Positions 26,678-34,462 of a stretch of 61,839 nucleotides of DNA are shown here, piece after piece (position 1 is the stretch's first letter; each line of letters begins with the position of its first letter). The stretch comes from Eubacteriales bacterium. GTDB taxonomy: Bacteria > Bacillota > Clostridia > Oscillospirales > Butyricicoccaceae. The notes beneath the pieces are model-generated. The model had not been told where the DNA came from. It made no database searches and saw only the letters and a program-made list of their open reading frames with translations. The translations under genes were made by a program, and so were the position numbers. The stretch covers positions 1 through 61,839 of the forward strand of contig JAUNGZ010000010.1 of NCBI GenBank assembly GCA_030524205.1, given 5' to 3'.

Positions 26678-27736
26678 TTACTCGGCGCCCATTGCCGCGC
26701 GCACGGTGTCGTACAGGCCGTCCGACCAGCCGAATTTGTCGCCCATGTCGTAGAAGGACTGCGCCTTGGCGCGGAAGCCCTCGAGCACCTCTTCGGTCGG
26801 CTCGACGACGGTGACGCCCTCGTCCTTCATCTTCTGCAGGTAGTCCTCCTCGGAGGCGGCCTGCACTTCGTTGTTGTACACGCCGGCTTCCTTGCCGGTT
26901 TCGAGCAGGATGTTCTGCTGCTCCTCGGTCAGGCCGTTGAACCAGTCGGCCGAGCAGACCCATGTGGTGAAGTTGAGCACGTGGCCGTCGAGAATCAGGT
27001 TTTTGGCGACCTCGTGCAGCTTGCGGCCGTACAGCGTGGCCAGCGGGTTCTCCGCGCCGTCGATAGTCTTGGTCTGGAGCGCCTGATATACGTCGCCCAG
27101 ATCCATGCCGGTCGAGGTAGCGCCCAGCACGTCGAAGCCGAGCGACTGGATTTCGTTATTGGGCACGCGGATCTTCATGCCGGCCAGATCGTCCACCGTG
27201 TTCACGGGCTTGACGGTCAGCGTATGGCGCGCGCCGTATACCCAGTTGGAGGCCAGCAGCTTCAGGCCTTTTTCCTCAAGCTTGCCCTCCTGCTCCTTGT
27301 ACCAGTCGGACTCGATCAGCTTCCAGCACTGGTCCCAGTCATCGAACAGGAACGGCCCGAACACAATGCCGAAATCCGGCACGCCGTAGTCCGCGTAGAA
27401 CGCGCCGTCCGCCAGCGTCGATACGTTCTCGCCCAGCAGCATCGAGTCGATCAGCTCGGACTTGCTGCCCAGCTGCGAATCGGGATACAGCACGATCTCC
27501 ATCGTGCCGTTCGACTTTTCGTCGACCAGCTCGGCCCATTTTTCGAGGCCCTGCCCGAGCGGCTCGGAAATCGAGTTCTCAAACCCGATTTGCAGCGTGA
27601 CCTTTTCGCCCGTGCCGGCCGCCGCGCCGCTGTCTCCCGTGTCCGCGCCCGCGTTGTTCCCGCCGCCGCAGCCGGTCAGCATCGCACCGAGCATCGCGCC
27701 CGCCGTCATTACCGCAAATACGCTTTTCAGTTTCAT
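26678..27736 (-). CDS. TRAP transporter substrate-binding lipoprotein (DctP-type)
   Basis: 352 residues. ATG 27736 has AAAGGGG 8 bases upstream. The lipoprotein signal ends LTGC (Cys23), followed by a Gly/Asn/Ala/Asp-rich tether. The DctP fold has FENSISEPLGQGLEKWAELV near 55 and the conserved MKIRVPNNEI segment near 185, whose Arg binds the substrate carboxylate in this family. It captures the acidic solute outside the cell and delivers it to DctQM. The lipid anchor is usual for a monoderm. Confidence 0.93.
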   Translation of the reverse strand: MKLKSVFAVMTAGAMLGAMLTGCGGGNNAGADTGDSGAAAGTGEKVTLQIGFENSISEPLGQGLEKWAELVDEKSNGTMEIVLYPDSQLGSKSELIDSMLLGENVSTLADGAFYADYGVPDFGIVFGPFLFDDWDQCWKLIESDWYKEQEGKLEEKGLKLLASNWVYGARHTLTVKPVNTVDDLAGMKIRVPNNEIQSLGFDVLGATSTGMDLGDVYQALQTKTIDGAENPLATLYGRKLHEVAKNLILDGHVLNFTTWVCSADWFNGLTEEQQNILLETGKEAGVYNNEVQAASEEDYLQKMKDEGVTVVEPTEEVLEGFRAKAQSFYDMGDKFGWSDGLYDTVRAAMGAE

Positions 27737-27787
27737 TGTAAGTACCCCTTTCAAATTATCCCTTACTCTCTTTATGAACACACCGCT

Positions 27788-28816
27788 TTACACGGTGAAA
27801 TCCAAAACGACTTTGAGCATCCTTCCCGCGTTTGCCGAAAATTCCTCGAACGCCCGCGGCGCGTCCGTCCACCGATAGGTATTGGTGACGATTTTCTCCA
27901 GATCGACGCCGCCCGCCTTGACCAAGTCGATCAGCTCGATAAAGTCCTTCTGCATGGCGTTGCGCGAGCCGAAGATGTTCAGCTCCTTCTTCTGGATGAT
28001 GGTGAAAAAGAAATCGTCGATATTGCGCTTGGAAACGCCGATCAGCACAACGCGCGCGCCGAAGCAGGCCGCGTCGATGCAGTTTTGGAAGGTTTCCGGC
28101 ATGCCGACCGCCTCGATGGTCACGTCGAAGCCGTCGCCGTCCGTCAATTCGGCCACGCCCTTTTCAAAGGCCTCGGGCGATTCGTTCAGCAGCTTGTGGG
28201 CGAGGCCGAAGGTTTGATACGCGTAATCCAGCTTATCGGGCGCCACGTCGCAGATCGTGACCTCGGCTCCCTTGGCCTTGGCCGCCACGGCCGCCAGCAC
28301 GCCGATCGTGCCCGCGCCGACGACCAGCACACGCTCGCCGGGCTTGACATCCGCCCGCGAAACGCCGTGATAGCTGATGCAGAACGGCTCGATCAGCGCG
28401 AGCGTTTTGGGGTCCAGCCCCTTGCCGTCGTAAATGCGCTCGACCGGCATCGTGATGTATTCGGCAAACGCGCCCTCGCGCTGCACGCCCATCGTCTGGT
28501 TGTCTGTGCAGGCGTTTACCAGACCGCGCCTGCACGAATAGCAGCCGCCGCAGTTGAAATACGGGTTGCAGGTGACGATCATGCCGGGCTTTAGTCCGCG
28601 GTCGTTCTGCCCGATCTCAACGATCTCGGCCGAGAATTCATGCCCCGGCACGCGCGGATAAGAAACGTAGGCGTTCGCCCCGCGGTAAGAACCGAGGTCG
28701 GAGCCGCAAATGCCGCCGTACAGCAGCCTGAGCAGTGCTTCGCCCTCCTTCGGAACCGGCTTTGCCATCTCCTCGATAACCACCTTGCCCGGTTCCTTCA
28801 TCAGAATCGCTTTCAT
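27788..28816 (-). CDS. MDR-family zinc dehydrogenase (sugar-acid or polyol type), uxa operon
   Basis: 342 residues. ATG 28816 has GGAGGG upstream. Catalytic zinc ligands are C37 and H59-E60 (PGHEFSAEI); the structural zinc lobe is complete with C89, C92, C95 and C103. Cofactor loop GAGTIG. First gene of the TRAP-uxaBA operon, so a likely role is oxidation of an aldonate such as L-galactonate or L-gulonate to a ketoacid feeding UxaB, as LgoD-type enzymes do. The exact substrate is inferred from context only. Confidence 0.85.
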   Translation of the reverse strand: MKAILMKEPGKVVIEEMAKPVPKEGEALLRLLYGGICGSDLGSYRGANAYVSYPRVPGHEFSAEIVEIGQNDRGLKPGMIVTCNPYFNCGGCYSCRRGLVNACTDNQTMGVQREGAFAEYITMPVERIYDGKGLDPKTLALIEPFCISYHGVSRADVKPGERVLVVGAGTIGVLAAVAAKAKGAEVTICDVAPDKLDYAYQTFGLAHKLLNESPEAFEKGVAELTDGDGFDVTIEAVGMPETFQNCIDAACFGARVVLIGVSKRNIDDFFFTIIQKKELNIFGSRNAMQKDFIELIDLVKAGGVDLEKIVTNTYRWTDAPRAFEEFSANAGRMLKVVLDFTV

Positions 28817-28906
28817 TTTTTCTTCCCTCCAAACGCACTTTTCCATTGACGCTCTGCAAGACGGCCCATATCGGCTCGTTTCTTGCACCCTTCTCGTTCT
28901 CCATCT

Positions 28907-28914
28907 TGTATACA
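28907..28914. promoter_or_regulatory. candidate GntR operator core TGTATACA
   Basis: An 8-bp palindrome inside a tandem ATCTTGTAT repeat (28903-28911 and 28914-28922), 13-20 bases after the expected start of the TRAP-uxa operon. The GTATAC core matches that of ExuR/UxuR-type FCD-GntR sites. Confidence 0.6.
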
Positions 28915-28933
28915 TCTTGTATGCTACGATACG

Positions 28934-28962
28934 ATTCTATTGCTGTTTTTCCCGTTTGTCAA
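28934..28962 (-). promoter_or_regulatory. promoter of the dehydrogenase-TRAP-uxaBA operon
   Basis: Minus strand TTGACA (28957-28962), 17-base spacer, TAGAAT (28934-28939). Strong promoter with the palindromic operator just downstream, which fits repression. Confidence 0.8.
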
Positions 28963-29051
28963 CGAAACTTTATCATATTTTCCCAAAATCGTTACTTTAT
29001 CCAATCGTCATCCATGCATTATGTCTAAAATAACGAATCCGATTCTTCATC

Positions 29052-29080
29052 TTGCATTTCTGTTCGATTCCAGATAAGAT
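29052..29080 (+). promoter_or_regulatory. promoter of the GntR regulator gene
   Basis: TTGCAT (29052-29057), 17-base spacer, TAAGAT (29075-29080). TGTACA at 29088-29093, at the expected start site, may allow autoregulation. Confidence 0.65.
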
Positions 29081-29115
29081 ATATGCATGTACACATATGA
29101 AAGAAAGGAAAGAAC

Positions 29116-29784
29116 ATGGCAGTACAGAGAGAACCCTCTATGCAGTCAAAGGCATATGAGTTTATCAAGCATAAAATCACCACCTGCGAATACGCGCCCA
29201 ATCAGCTGCTCAGCGAGGCGGTTCTGCAGGAGGAGCTGGGATTTTCCCGCACGCCGGTGCGCGAGGCGATCGGCCGTCTGGAGCAGGAAGGGCTGGTTAA
29301 GGTTTTCCCCAAGCGCGGCATTGTGGTATCCGGCTTTACGATCAGCGATATCGGCATGATTTTTGAGGTGCGCATGCTGGTCGAGCCGCACACGCTGCGC
29401 AATTACGGCGGCAACCTCGACCCCGACAGCCTTACACGGTTCTCCGAAACCTTTCACGCCTATGATCCCGCCGACCGTTGTCCGGAGTTTTACGAGCTGG
29501 ACGACCAGTTCCACTCCCTGCTGATCTCCGCGCTGCCCAACGAATACCTGCGCTCGCTGTATTCGCGCATTCAAACCCAGAACATCCGTCTGCGCGTCAT
29601 GAGCGGCCAATATATCGGCAGCCGCCTGCAGGAAACCATGGCCGAACACGCCCAAATTGCGGACGCCTGTGTGGCGCGTGATTGGGAGGGCGCGGCCCGC
29701 GCGATGGAGCACCATCTGGAACGGTCGAAGGATTCCTCCCTTGCCACGATCCTGCACAACCACGGCAACACCAACATCATTTGA
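29116..29784 (+). CDS. GntR-family transcriptional regulator, FCD subfamily
   Basis: 222 residues: winged HTH about 11-75 (LSEAVLQEELGFSRTPVREAIGRL type), then an all-helical FCD ligand domain with metal-site Asp/His residues such as FYELDDQFH near 125-133. FCD regulators usually repress carboxylate or uronate catabolic genes until a metabolite binds. It is divergent from the dehydrogenase-TRAP-uxaBA operon across a 299-bp gap holding both promoters and the palindrome, so it is the likely local repressor. AAAGGA precedes the ATG. Confidence 0.9.
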   Translation: MAVQREPSMQSKAYEFIKHKITTCEYAPNQLLSEAVLQEELGFSRTPVREAIGRLEQEGLVKVFPKRGIVVSGFTISDIGMIFEVRMLVEPHTLRNYGGNLDPDSLTRFSETFHAYDPADRCPEFYELDDQFHSLLISALPNEYLRSLYSRIQTQNIRLRVMSGQYIGSRLQETMAEHAQIADACVARDWEGAARAMEHHLERSKDSSLATILHNHGNTNII

Positions 29785-29815
29785 CACACACTTATCAGAA
29801 GGGACGCAAGCCTTT

Positions 29816-30244
29816 ATGCAGCCAAATACCGAATCCTCGTATTACGCCCGATACCGCAAGACCGCTTTCAGCTTCGTATGGAGCGGCGCGCTGCTGGCCG
29901 CGATCGGAGCCATTTCCTGCGCATCCCAGCGCCCCGCCCCCGCCGCCGGCGTGCTTCTCACGTCGCTAGGCGTCGTCGCGCTGCTGTTCGGCGGCTCCTG
30001 CCTGCTGCCGCATAATTTGGTCAAGTCCTTCGCGCAGCAATGCGCGGGCGAACCGGACGAACCGCTTGCACGCGGCCTGCTCGAAGGCCTGACCGCGCGC
30101 AAGAGGATCCGCTTGACCCGCCGCTCGCTCGAGCTGGTACGGACGGCAATAGCCGCTTATGCCGCCGCCGGCGGCGCCGACCCCGAGCTGGTGCGCCAGC
30201 TCGAGCAGGCGGTGGAAGCGCACCTTTCCCGCAAAATTTTTTAA
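29816..30244 (+). CDS. small membrane protein of unknown function
   Basis: 142 residues. ATG 29816 is the likely start, 31 bases after the GntR stop; GAAGGGA lies rather far (about 14 bases) upstream. Two hydrophobic helices (about 18-37 and 43-66) are followed by a charged, Arg/Leu-rich cytoplasmic tail predicted helical. It is probably cotranscribed with the GntR gene. No family is recognised. Confidence 0.65.
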   Translation: MQPNTESSYYARYRKTAFSFVWSGALLAAIGAISCASQRPAPAAGVLLTSLGVVALLFGGSCLLPHNLVKSFAQQCAGEPDEPLARGLLEGLTARKRIRLTRRSLELVRTAIAAYAAAGGADPELVRQLEQAVEAHLSRKIF

Positions 30245-30309
30245 CGCTTGTAGGGAAGCCCTGCGGCCCATAAAGCGGCCATAGTGCCAAACAAAGCGGC
30301 TACAGATAC

Positions 30310-30342
30310 AAAAAGGATGGGGATTTTATCCCCATCCTTTTT
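30310..30342. terminator. bidirectional intrinsic terminator
   Basis: AAAAAGGATGGGGAT / ATCCCCATCCTTTTT, a perfect stem with a three-base loop, flanked by A and T runs. Confidence 0.88.
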
Positions 30343-30363
30343 CTGTTGCAGCTCGACCGAAGG

Positions 30364-30567
30364 CTATTCTTTAAACGCCTCGCGCCGCAACAGCGCTACG
30401 CTTTCGACATGTGTTGCGTGGATGAAACCGATTCCCGCAAGGCGTGGTTGGGCCTTGGCGGAAATCCTATCATTCACCGCAAAGGTCACTCTGCCGTTTT
30501 CACGATAAAAATATAGCATAGATTTGTGCTTTTGACGATGCGACACATCACCAGATATATAATTCAT
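30364..30567 (-). pseudogene. frame ending in an RlmCD/RumA-like C-terminal tail (possible displaced rlmCD 3' end)
   Basis: The last 21 codons (30364-30429) read GFIHATHVESVALLRREAFKE. This resembles the conserved end of the RlmCD/RumA family (MFPHTxHVETVALL...); the upstream 46 codons match nothing recognised. The intact rlmCD at 36205-37581 lies on the same strand with its 3' end facing this fragment across the RiPP island. CTGTTGC.GCG is shared by the two tails at DNA level. A real small protein cannot be excluded. Confidence 0.35.
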
Positions 30568-30608
30568 CTATTGCGAATTTGCTTTTTCAATGGATGCTTT
30601 GACAGTTA

Positions 30609-30643
30609 GGGAAAGGACGGCTCCTACGGAGTCGTCCTTTCCC
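30609..30643 (-). terminator. hairpin after the Cys-rich peptide gene
   Basis: A near-perfect 15-bp stem (GGGAAAGGACG.CTC / GAG.CGTCCTTTCCC, four-base loop) 9 bases after the stop codon. The minus side has no U-run, so it may protect the short mRNA as much as terminate it. Confidence 0.65.
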
Positions 30644-30651
30644 TTTACGGG

Positions 30652-30765
30652 TTACTTCACATCGCCGACCACATCGCAGACGGGACAGACATCGGTCGGC
30701 AGGCACAAATCGCACATCGCCTGCTGTTCGGCCTGCTTGGCCATCAGATTTACGGACTGGAACAT
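30652..30765 (-). CDS. Cys-rich RiPP precursor peptide (37 residues)
   Basis: The ATG at 30765 has AGGAGGTG 8 bases upstream; an in-frame ATG at 30771 abuts the ribosome site. The leader part is MFQSVNLMAKQAEQQAM. The core is CDLCLPTDVCPVC followed by DVVGDVK, so C18, C21, C27 and C30 form CxxC-x5-CxxC. It starts 16 bases after the SPASM radical SAM gene, the arrangement of a precursor and its thioether-forming maturase (sactipeptide/ranthipeptide class). Asp and Pro/Val residues between the Cys would be acceptor positions. Cross-links are inferred. It is too small for routine annotation. Confidence 0.75.
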   Translation of the reverse strand: MFQSVNLMAKQAEQQAMCDLCLPTDVCPVCDVVGDVK

Positions 30766-30781
30766 AAACATTCACCTCCTT

Positions 30782-32125
30782 TCATAAACAGCTTTGTTTA
30801 AATGCTTGCGGCAGCCGCAGGTACAGACGCACCGCGGCGTCGAAAACACGGTCTTGCAGCGCGCACATGCGGGGCGCGGCTTGCGCGGGCGTTCCGGTCG
30901 CGCACAAATTGCTGTGGGCGCAGCCGCCGCGACACAGATTTTTGGCCCAGCAGTCCCGGCATGGCGTGCGGCTGCTGACGCGAAGCTGCTCCAAAAATAC
31001 CTGCTGTCCGCCGCACGCCGTATCGATATTACCGATCGCGTAGGCTTTGTCGGTGACAAACCGATGGCACGGGTAGATATCGCCGTGGATGTCGACCGCG
31101 CACATGGTGCGCCCCGCGCCGCAAGCCCAGTCGCCCTCGCCCGCGCGGTGCAGCCTTTGAACCAACGCGTAAACGCTGGCGTTTCTTTTCGCCTCTGTGA
31201 AGCGGCCGGAATGTACGTCTTGTTCAAACGCCTCCATCAGCCGCAGAAATTGCGTGCCGTATTCCTCAAACTGCGCGTCGTCCAGCGTGTTTTCCGCTGG
31301 CGCGAACAGCACCCGCCGGAAATGCAGGCCGGAAAGATGGCGAAAGCTGTCTCGCATGTCGAGTGAGCACGGCGTCACGCTGGCGCGGCAGCTGATTCGT
31401 TCGTTCGCGCGGTCGGCTTGGGTCTTGCCCAGCACCAGATCGTAGGAGCCGGAATGGTCGGCAAAAAAGCGGTTGGCGTCCTGCACCTCGCGGCAGCCGT
31501 CGAAGCTCAGCATATAGGAGATGGATTCAGCGTGCAGATAGGCCAAAACCGCCTCGTCCAGCAGCGTCCCATTGGTCGTCATTTGGAAGGAAAAGCGTTT
31601 GCTGCTTGCGGCTTCGATTTCCCGCGCGTGCCGCACCACGGCCTTGATCAGCTCCAGCCGCAGCAGCGGCTCGCCGCCGAAAAAGACGACCGAAAGCGTG
31701 TCCCTGTCGGACTGCTTCACCAGATAATCAATGGCCTTTTTGGCGGTCGCCTCATCCATTTCTCCCCTGTCGTGGTACTCCCCGCCCTCGCCGTAGCAGT
31801 AGGTGCAGCGCATGTTGCAGGCCTGCACGACCAGCAGCACAAGGCTGTGAAAGGCGCTTTGCGCGGGCGCGGCGGGATGATTCACGGCGACCTCATCCAG
31901 CAGCAGGCCCGCCGCGCGCATGTCCGCCAGCAGCGCGTCGAACTGCGCCCTCGACATGCGCGCGGCGACGGCCCGGTAAGCCGCCTCGGGCGTCGCGCCC
32001 GCCTGCTCTAAAAGGTTTTCGCAGTCTTGGTCCACTTCGAACAGGCCGCTGTTCCCGGTGTGGTACACATAAGCCTTGCCCCGCTCCCGGAAAATACGGT
32101 ATGGGTGAAATCGCAGCGTTTTCAT
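30782..32125 (-). CDS. radical SAM/SPASM peptide maturase (Cys-rich peptide type)
   Basis: 447 residues. ATG 32125 has AGGAGG 7 bases upstream. The N-terminal 80 residues look like a PqqD-type leader-recognition domain. The radical SAM core has C103, C107 and C110 (CNMRCTYC) and FFGGEPLL. The SPASM region is rich in Cys (C335, C342, C353, C371, C389, C392, C398, C402, C408, C421), enough for two auxiliary [4Fe-4S] clusters. It resembles the CcpM-like maturases of clostridial Cys-rich peptides. It is expected to abstract a hydrogen from the precursor and join a Cys sulfur to carbon. It is transcribed with the peptide at 30652-30765. Confidence 0.88.
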   Translation of the reverse strand: MKTLRFHPYRIFRERGKAYVYHTGNSGLFEVDQDCENLLEQAGATPEAAYRAVAARMSRAQFDALLADMRAAGLLLDEVAVNHPAAPAQSAFHSLVLLVVQACNMRCTYCYGEGGEYHDRGEMDEATAKKAIDYLVKQSDRDTLSVVFFGGEPLLRLELIKAVVRHAREIEAASSKRFSFQMTTNGTLLDEAVLAYLHAESISYMLSFDGCREVQDANRFFADHSGSYDLVLGKTQADRANERISCRASVTPCSLDMRDSFRHLSGLHFRRVLFAPAENTLDDAQFEEYGTQFLRLMEAFEQDVHSGRFTEAKRNASVYALVQRLHRAGEGDWACGAGRTMCAVDIHGDIYPCHRFVTDKAYAIGNIDTACGGQQVFLEQLRVSSRTPCRDCWAKNLCRGGCAHSNLCATGTPAQAAPRMCALQDRVFDAAVRLYLRLPQAFKQSCL

Positions 32126-32150
32126 ATCTCCGCCTCCTCTTGGCAGATTC

Positions 32151-32179
32151 ATCATAGCAAACCGCCGACGACCGGGCAA
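32151..32179 (-). promoter_or_regulatory. promoter of the maturase-Cys-peptide operon
   Basis: Minus strand TTGCCC (32174-32179), 17-base spacer, TATGAT (32151-32156). A plus-strand TATGAT (32291-32296) with a poor -35 may serve the divergent gene. Confidence 0.6.
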
Positions 32180-32330
32180 TCTCAAAGCGCGAAAGGCCCG
32201 TCCGGACGTACCAATGACGATTTCCGCCGCATTTCGTCCTTTGCCGTCGGCTTTTGGGGAAACACCGATTCTCTGCTCGTGAAAAACGGGTATGATGGAG
32301 ATAACCAAATCGGAAAAGGAAGTGTGGAAA

Positions 32331-32954
32331 ATGGATCAGGACTTCATTCGTCCCCCCAAGCTCGGACCGTTTGACAGCAAAGCGAAAGTGGTCGTCGTAA
32401 ACCAAACGGGACAGACGGTTTTGAGTACGGCGGTGGCGCATAAGTACAGCAATGTGTTCAAGGACAACCTGCAATGGGAGAATCTTGCGGAGGGGGCGGG
32501 CACGCAGCCGCAGGAAGCGCGCTACCAGACCGGGCTGACCGCGCTCGGCGCAGATTGGTGGCTGGTCAGCTGGGTGACGATGGATGGCAGGACGCATTAT
32601 ACCGCGCCGAACAACCTGACCTGGCTCTTGGACTTCCTGACGCCGCATTTTCAGGAAATCGCCACCAGCGTCAGCATGCTGTTCAACACGCTGGCAATGA
32701 TGCGGACAAAGCTGATCCAAACACCGACGGCTCTCGCAATCAGCACCGCGGCCAACATCACCAAGCTGATCGCAAGCAACGTGCTGAACGACGAAAAGGT
32801 CGAGGGCTTCAAGGAATATATGCTGCGGGCCGAGGACGCCGGACAAACGCTGACGATCACGCTGTGCGGCGACGGAACGGTGACGTTCCAATCGCCGTCC
32901 GGCAAGGAAAGCACCGGCTCGGCCGTCATGGACGCCTTAGCGGGAGAGGGGTAA
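32331..32954 (+). CDS. 'up-regulated in Daf-2' (aegerolysin-like) domain protein
   Basis: 207 residues. ATG 32331 is preferred (AAGGA about 10 bases upstream) over one at 32292. Residues about 18-95 match the PUD/UDP beta-sandwich domain known from nematode PUD proteins and scattered fungal and bacterial proteins: VVVVNQTGQTV, HKYS (37-40), then YQTGLTALGADWW (65-77) and D.DG.THYT.PNN. The rest is helical with a hydrophobic stretch near 112-150, then a short beta-like end. There is no signal peptide. The domain fold is related to lipid-binding aegerolysins; its role here is unknown. It converges with, and overlaps by 18 bases, the LytTR gene. Confidence 0.65.
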   Translation: MDQDFIRPPKLGPFDSKAKVVVVNQTGQTVLSTAVAHKYSNVFKDNLQWENLAEGAGTQPQEARYQTGLTALGADWWLVSWVTMDGRTHYTAPNNLTWLLDFLTPHFQEIATSVSMLFNTLAMMRTKLIQTPTALAISTAANITKLIASNVLNDEKVEGFKEYMLRAEDAGQTLTITLCGDGTVTFQSPSGKESTGSAVMDALAGEG

Positions 32955-33632
32955 AAGCGGCTCGCTGACGCTGTCAAGACAGGACAGCAGGCCGGCCCGC
33001 CGTTTTGGCGCGAGCGGGATTTCGGCGCCGTTTGACAGGTAAACAGCCGTGGCCGTGACCCGAGCGATTTGATAGCAGTTGACGATAAAGCTGCGGTGCA
33101 CCCGGCAGAAATACGGGGGGAGCGCCTGCTCATAGTCCCGCAGGGTTCGCCGGGACGAAAAAACCCGTCCCACGCAATGCAGCCGGCATCGATGCCCGTC
33201 GGCGCGGAGGTAAAGAAAGCTTATTGGATCGCTCTTCGGCTGTTCGTCGGATGATCTATGCAGATACCGCAGGTAGAACCCACCCCGCACCAACTGCCAC
33301 ACAAAGGTGGATTGGGCATAAGGGACGGCGTCGCGCGAAAATGACCCCGTTACGACGCAGCAGTGCGCGGATACATATAAGATGCGGTACCGTTCCTGCG
33401 GGGGCGTCGTCGGAGGCCGCCATTCCAGCATCCGCTTTAGGCTGTGCGGCCCTCCGCAGGGCGACGTTGTAGCGCCGTCCGGGCCGCATAGATCGGGATG
33501 GAGCAGCGGACGCACCGAGGCGTAATAACGCAGGCAAAGGCTGCGCACCACATAGGCGGTAAGCGGCACGAGCTGCCGCTTGTCCTGTCGGTCGTCGGCC
33601 ATGGCGTTCTTCAATCCAACAAACTGCGCCAT
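32937..33632 (-). CDS. SnoaL-like/LytTR transcriptional regulator, copy 2
   Basis: 231 residues from ATG 33632 (AGGTG 8 bases upstream, inside the preceding gene); an internal ATG at 33602 is possible. The C-terminal LytTR DNA-binding domain (about 135-225) has the FCRVHRSFIVN and V..SNGAEIPLAPKRR elements. The N-terminal half is diverged but aligns by pattern with the SnoaL/NTF2-like half of the upstream paralog. It overlaps that gene by 22 bases. It probably controls the neighbouring peptide genes. The Cys content of the N-terminal half is high. Confidence 0.75.
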   Translation of the reverse strand: MAQFVGLKNAMADDRQDKRQLVPLTAYVVRSLCLRYYASVRPLLHPDLCGPDGATTSPCGGPHSLKRMLEWRPPTTPPQERYRILYVSAHCCVVTGSFSRDAVPYAQSTFVWQLVRGGFYLRYLHRSSDEQPKSDPISFLYLRADGHRCRLHCVGRVFSSRRTLRDYEQALPPYFCRVHRSFIVNCYQIARVTATAVYLSNGAEIPLAPKRRAGLLSCLDSVSEPLLPLSR

Positions 33633-34342
33633 GCGGCCTGCACCTGTAAAAAATGCTTCGGCGGAATGGGAAGCACGGTCCCATCCGACAATTCAGCGGT
33701 AAACCGCTGGAGCTGCCGGAGCTGCCGAAGATTGACGAGGTAACACCGATGAATACGAAAAAAAAACGGCGGGGAAAGCGCCTGCTCCAGCGACCGCAGC
33801 GGACAGGCCGCTTCTACCGTTCGCGCCGTGCAGTGAAGGATGCAGTCGTTCCTGTCCGCCTCCGCATAAAGAAGCTCGTCGGGGGACAGCAGGTGGAGCT
33901 CTCCGAGCGCGCCGTTTACCCGAATGCGCGGTCCGCCGTCCGCGGCAAACAGCGCCGCTTTGGAAAGATGGACATGGAGCAGCCGGAACCGACCCTCCGC
34001 AAGCAGCCAGAGCATCGTATAACGGTACAGCTCGGTTCCCGTGTCCCGTCCGGACGACGCGCATTGGTAGCTGCCGCGGACGACACAGAGGTTTTCCGCC
34101 GCCAGCTCGAGCCGCGCGCGATGCTCGGTAACAAGCGCGGCGCGCGTGGCCCGTTGGGTGGCAAACCATGCGTGCAGCTCCCGCACGCCGCTGTAATACC
34201 GCCCAGCGCCGGGGCCGATCCAAACGGCGGCGGGGTGCAGCCGGGAAAGCACTTGCCGAAATTCCCCCCGGCAGAATTGCGTGATGATCGATTCGCTTTC
34301 CTGAAGGAGCTGTTCCGCGGGCGGATCGTTTTTTCGTAGCAT
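33611..34342 (-). CDS. SnoaL-like/LytTR transcriptional regulator, copy 1
   Basis: 243 residues from ATG 34342 (AAAGGAG 7 bases upstream). Residues about 10-130 form an NTF2/SnoaL-like cone domain (ITQFCRGEFRQVLSRLHPAAVWIGP start, then a tryptophan-rich strand). Residues about 145-240 are a LytTR DNA-binding domain (FFFRIHRCYLVNL, LSDGTVLPIPPKHF). LytTR proteins typically control bacteriocin, quorum and virulence genes. There is no receiver domain, so a small ligand in the NTF2-like pocket may replace phosphorylation (inference). It is divergent from the Nif11-type precursor across the inverted repeat at 34434-34462. Confidence 0.8.
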   Translation of the reverse strand: MLRKNDPPAEQLLQESESIITQFCRGEFRQVLSRLHPAAVWIGPGAGRYYSGVRELHAWFATQRATRAALVTEHRARLELAAENLCVVRGSYQCASSGRDTGTELYRYTMLWLLAEGRFRLLHVHLSKAALFAADGGPRIRVNGALGELHLLSPDELLYAEADRNDCILHCTARTVEAACPLRSLEQALSPPFFFRIHRCYLVNLRQLRQLQRFTAELSDGTVLPIPPKHFLQVQAAWRSLLD

Positions 34343-34433
34343 AAGTAATCTCCTTTGTCCAAACGGCTTGGCGAACGGCACAAAGGGCCGCTCCGCCATG
34401 GGGAAACGCCGCCGTCTTTTATTACAATTTTCC

Positions 34434-34462
34434 CCATAAAATATTATATCTTCTTTTTATGG
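34434..34462. promoter_or_regulatory. candidate LytTR operator: perfect 8-bp inverted repeat
   Basis: CCATAAAA (34434-34441), 13-base spacer, TTTTATGG (34455-34462), arm centres 21 bp apart. It encloses a minus-strand TATAAT (34443-34448) for the regulator genes. It lies in the A+T-rich divergent gap between regulator 1 and the peptide precursor. Confidence 0.6.

Larger units (their letters stand above)
30245..30651. other. intergenic stretch between the GntR unit and the RiPP island
   Basis: Contains a bidirectional terminator (30310-30342), a minus-strand fragment resembling an rlmCD 3' end (30364-30429) in a 67-codon frame, an A+T-rich patch (about 30500-30600) and the hairpin 30609-30643. 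No intact gene is recognised. Confidence 0.6.

Noticed and set aside
30587-30775. 62-codon Arg-rich frame on the minus strand over the Cys-rich peptide gene
   Set aside because: It starts at the ATG adjacent to the same ribosome region but in another frame, with an irregular basic translation; the Cys-patterned frame with 8-base spacing is the better gene.
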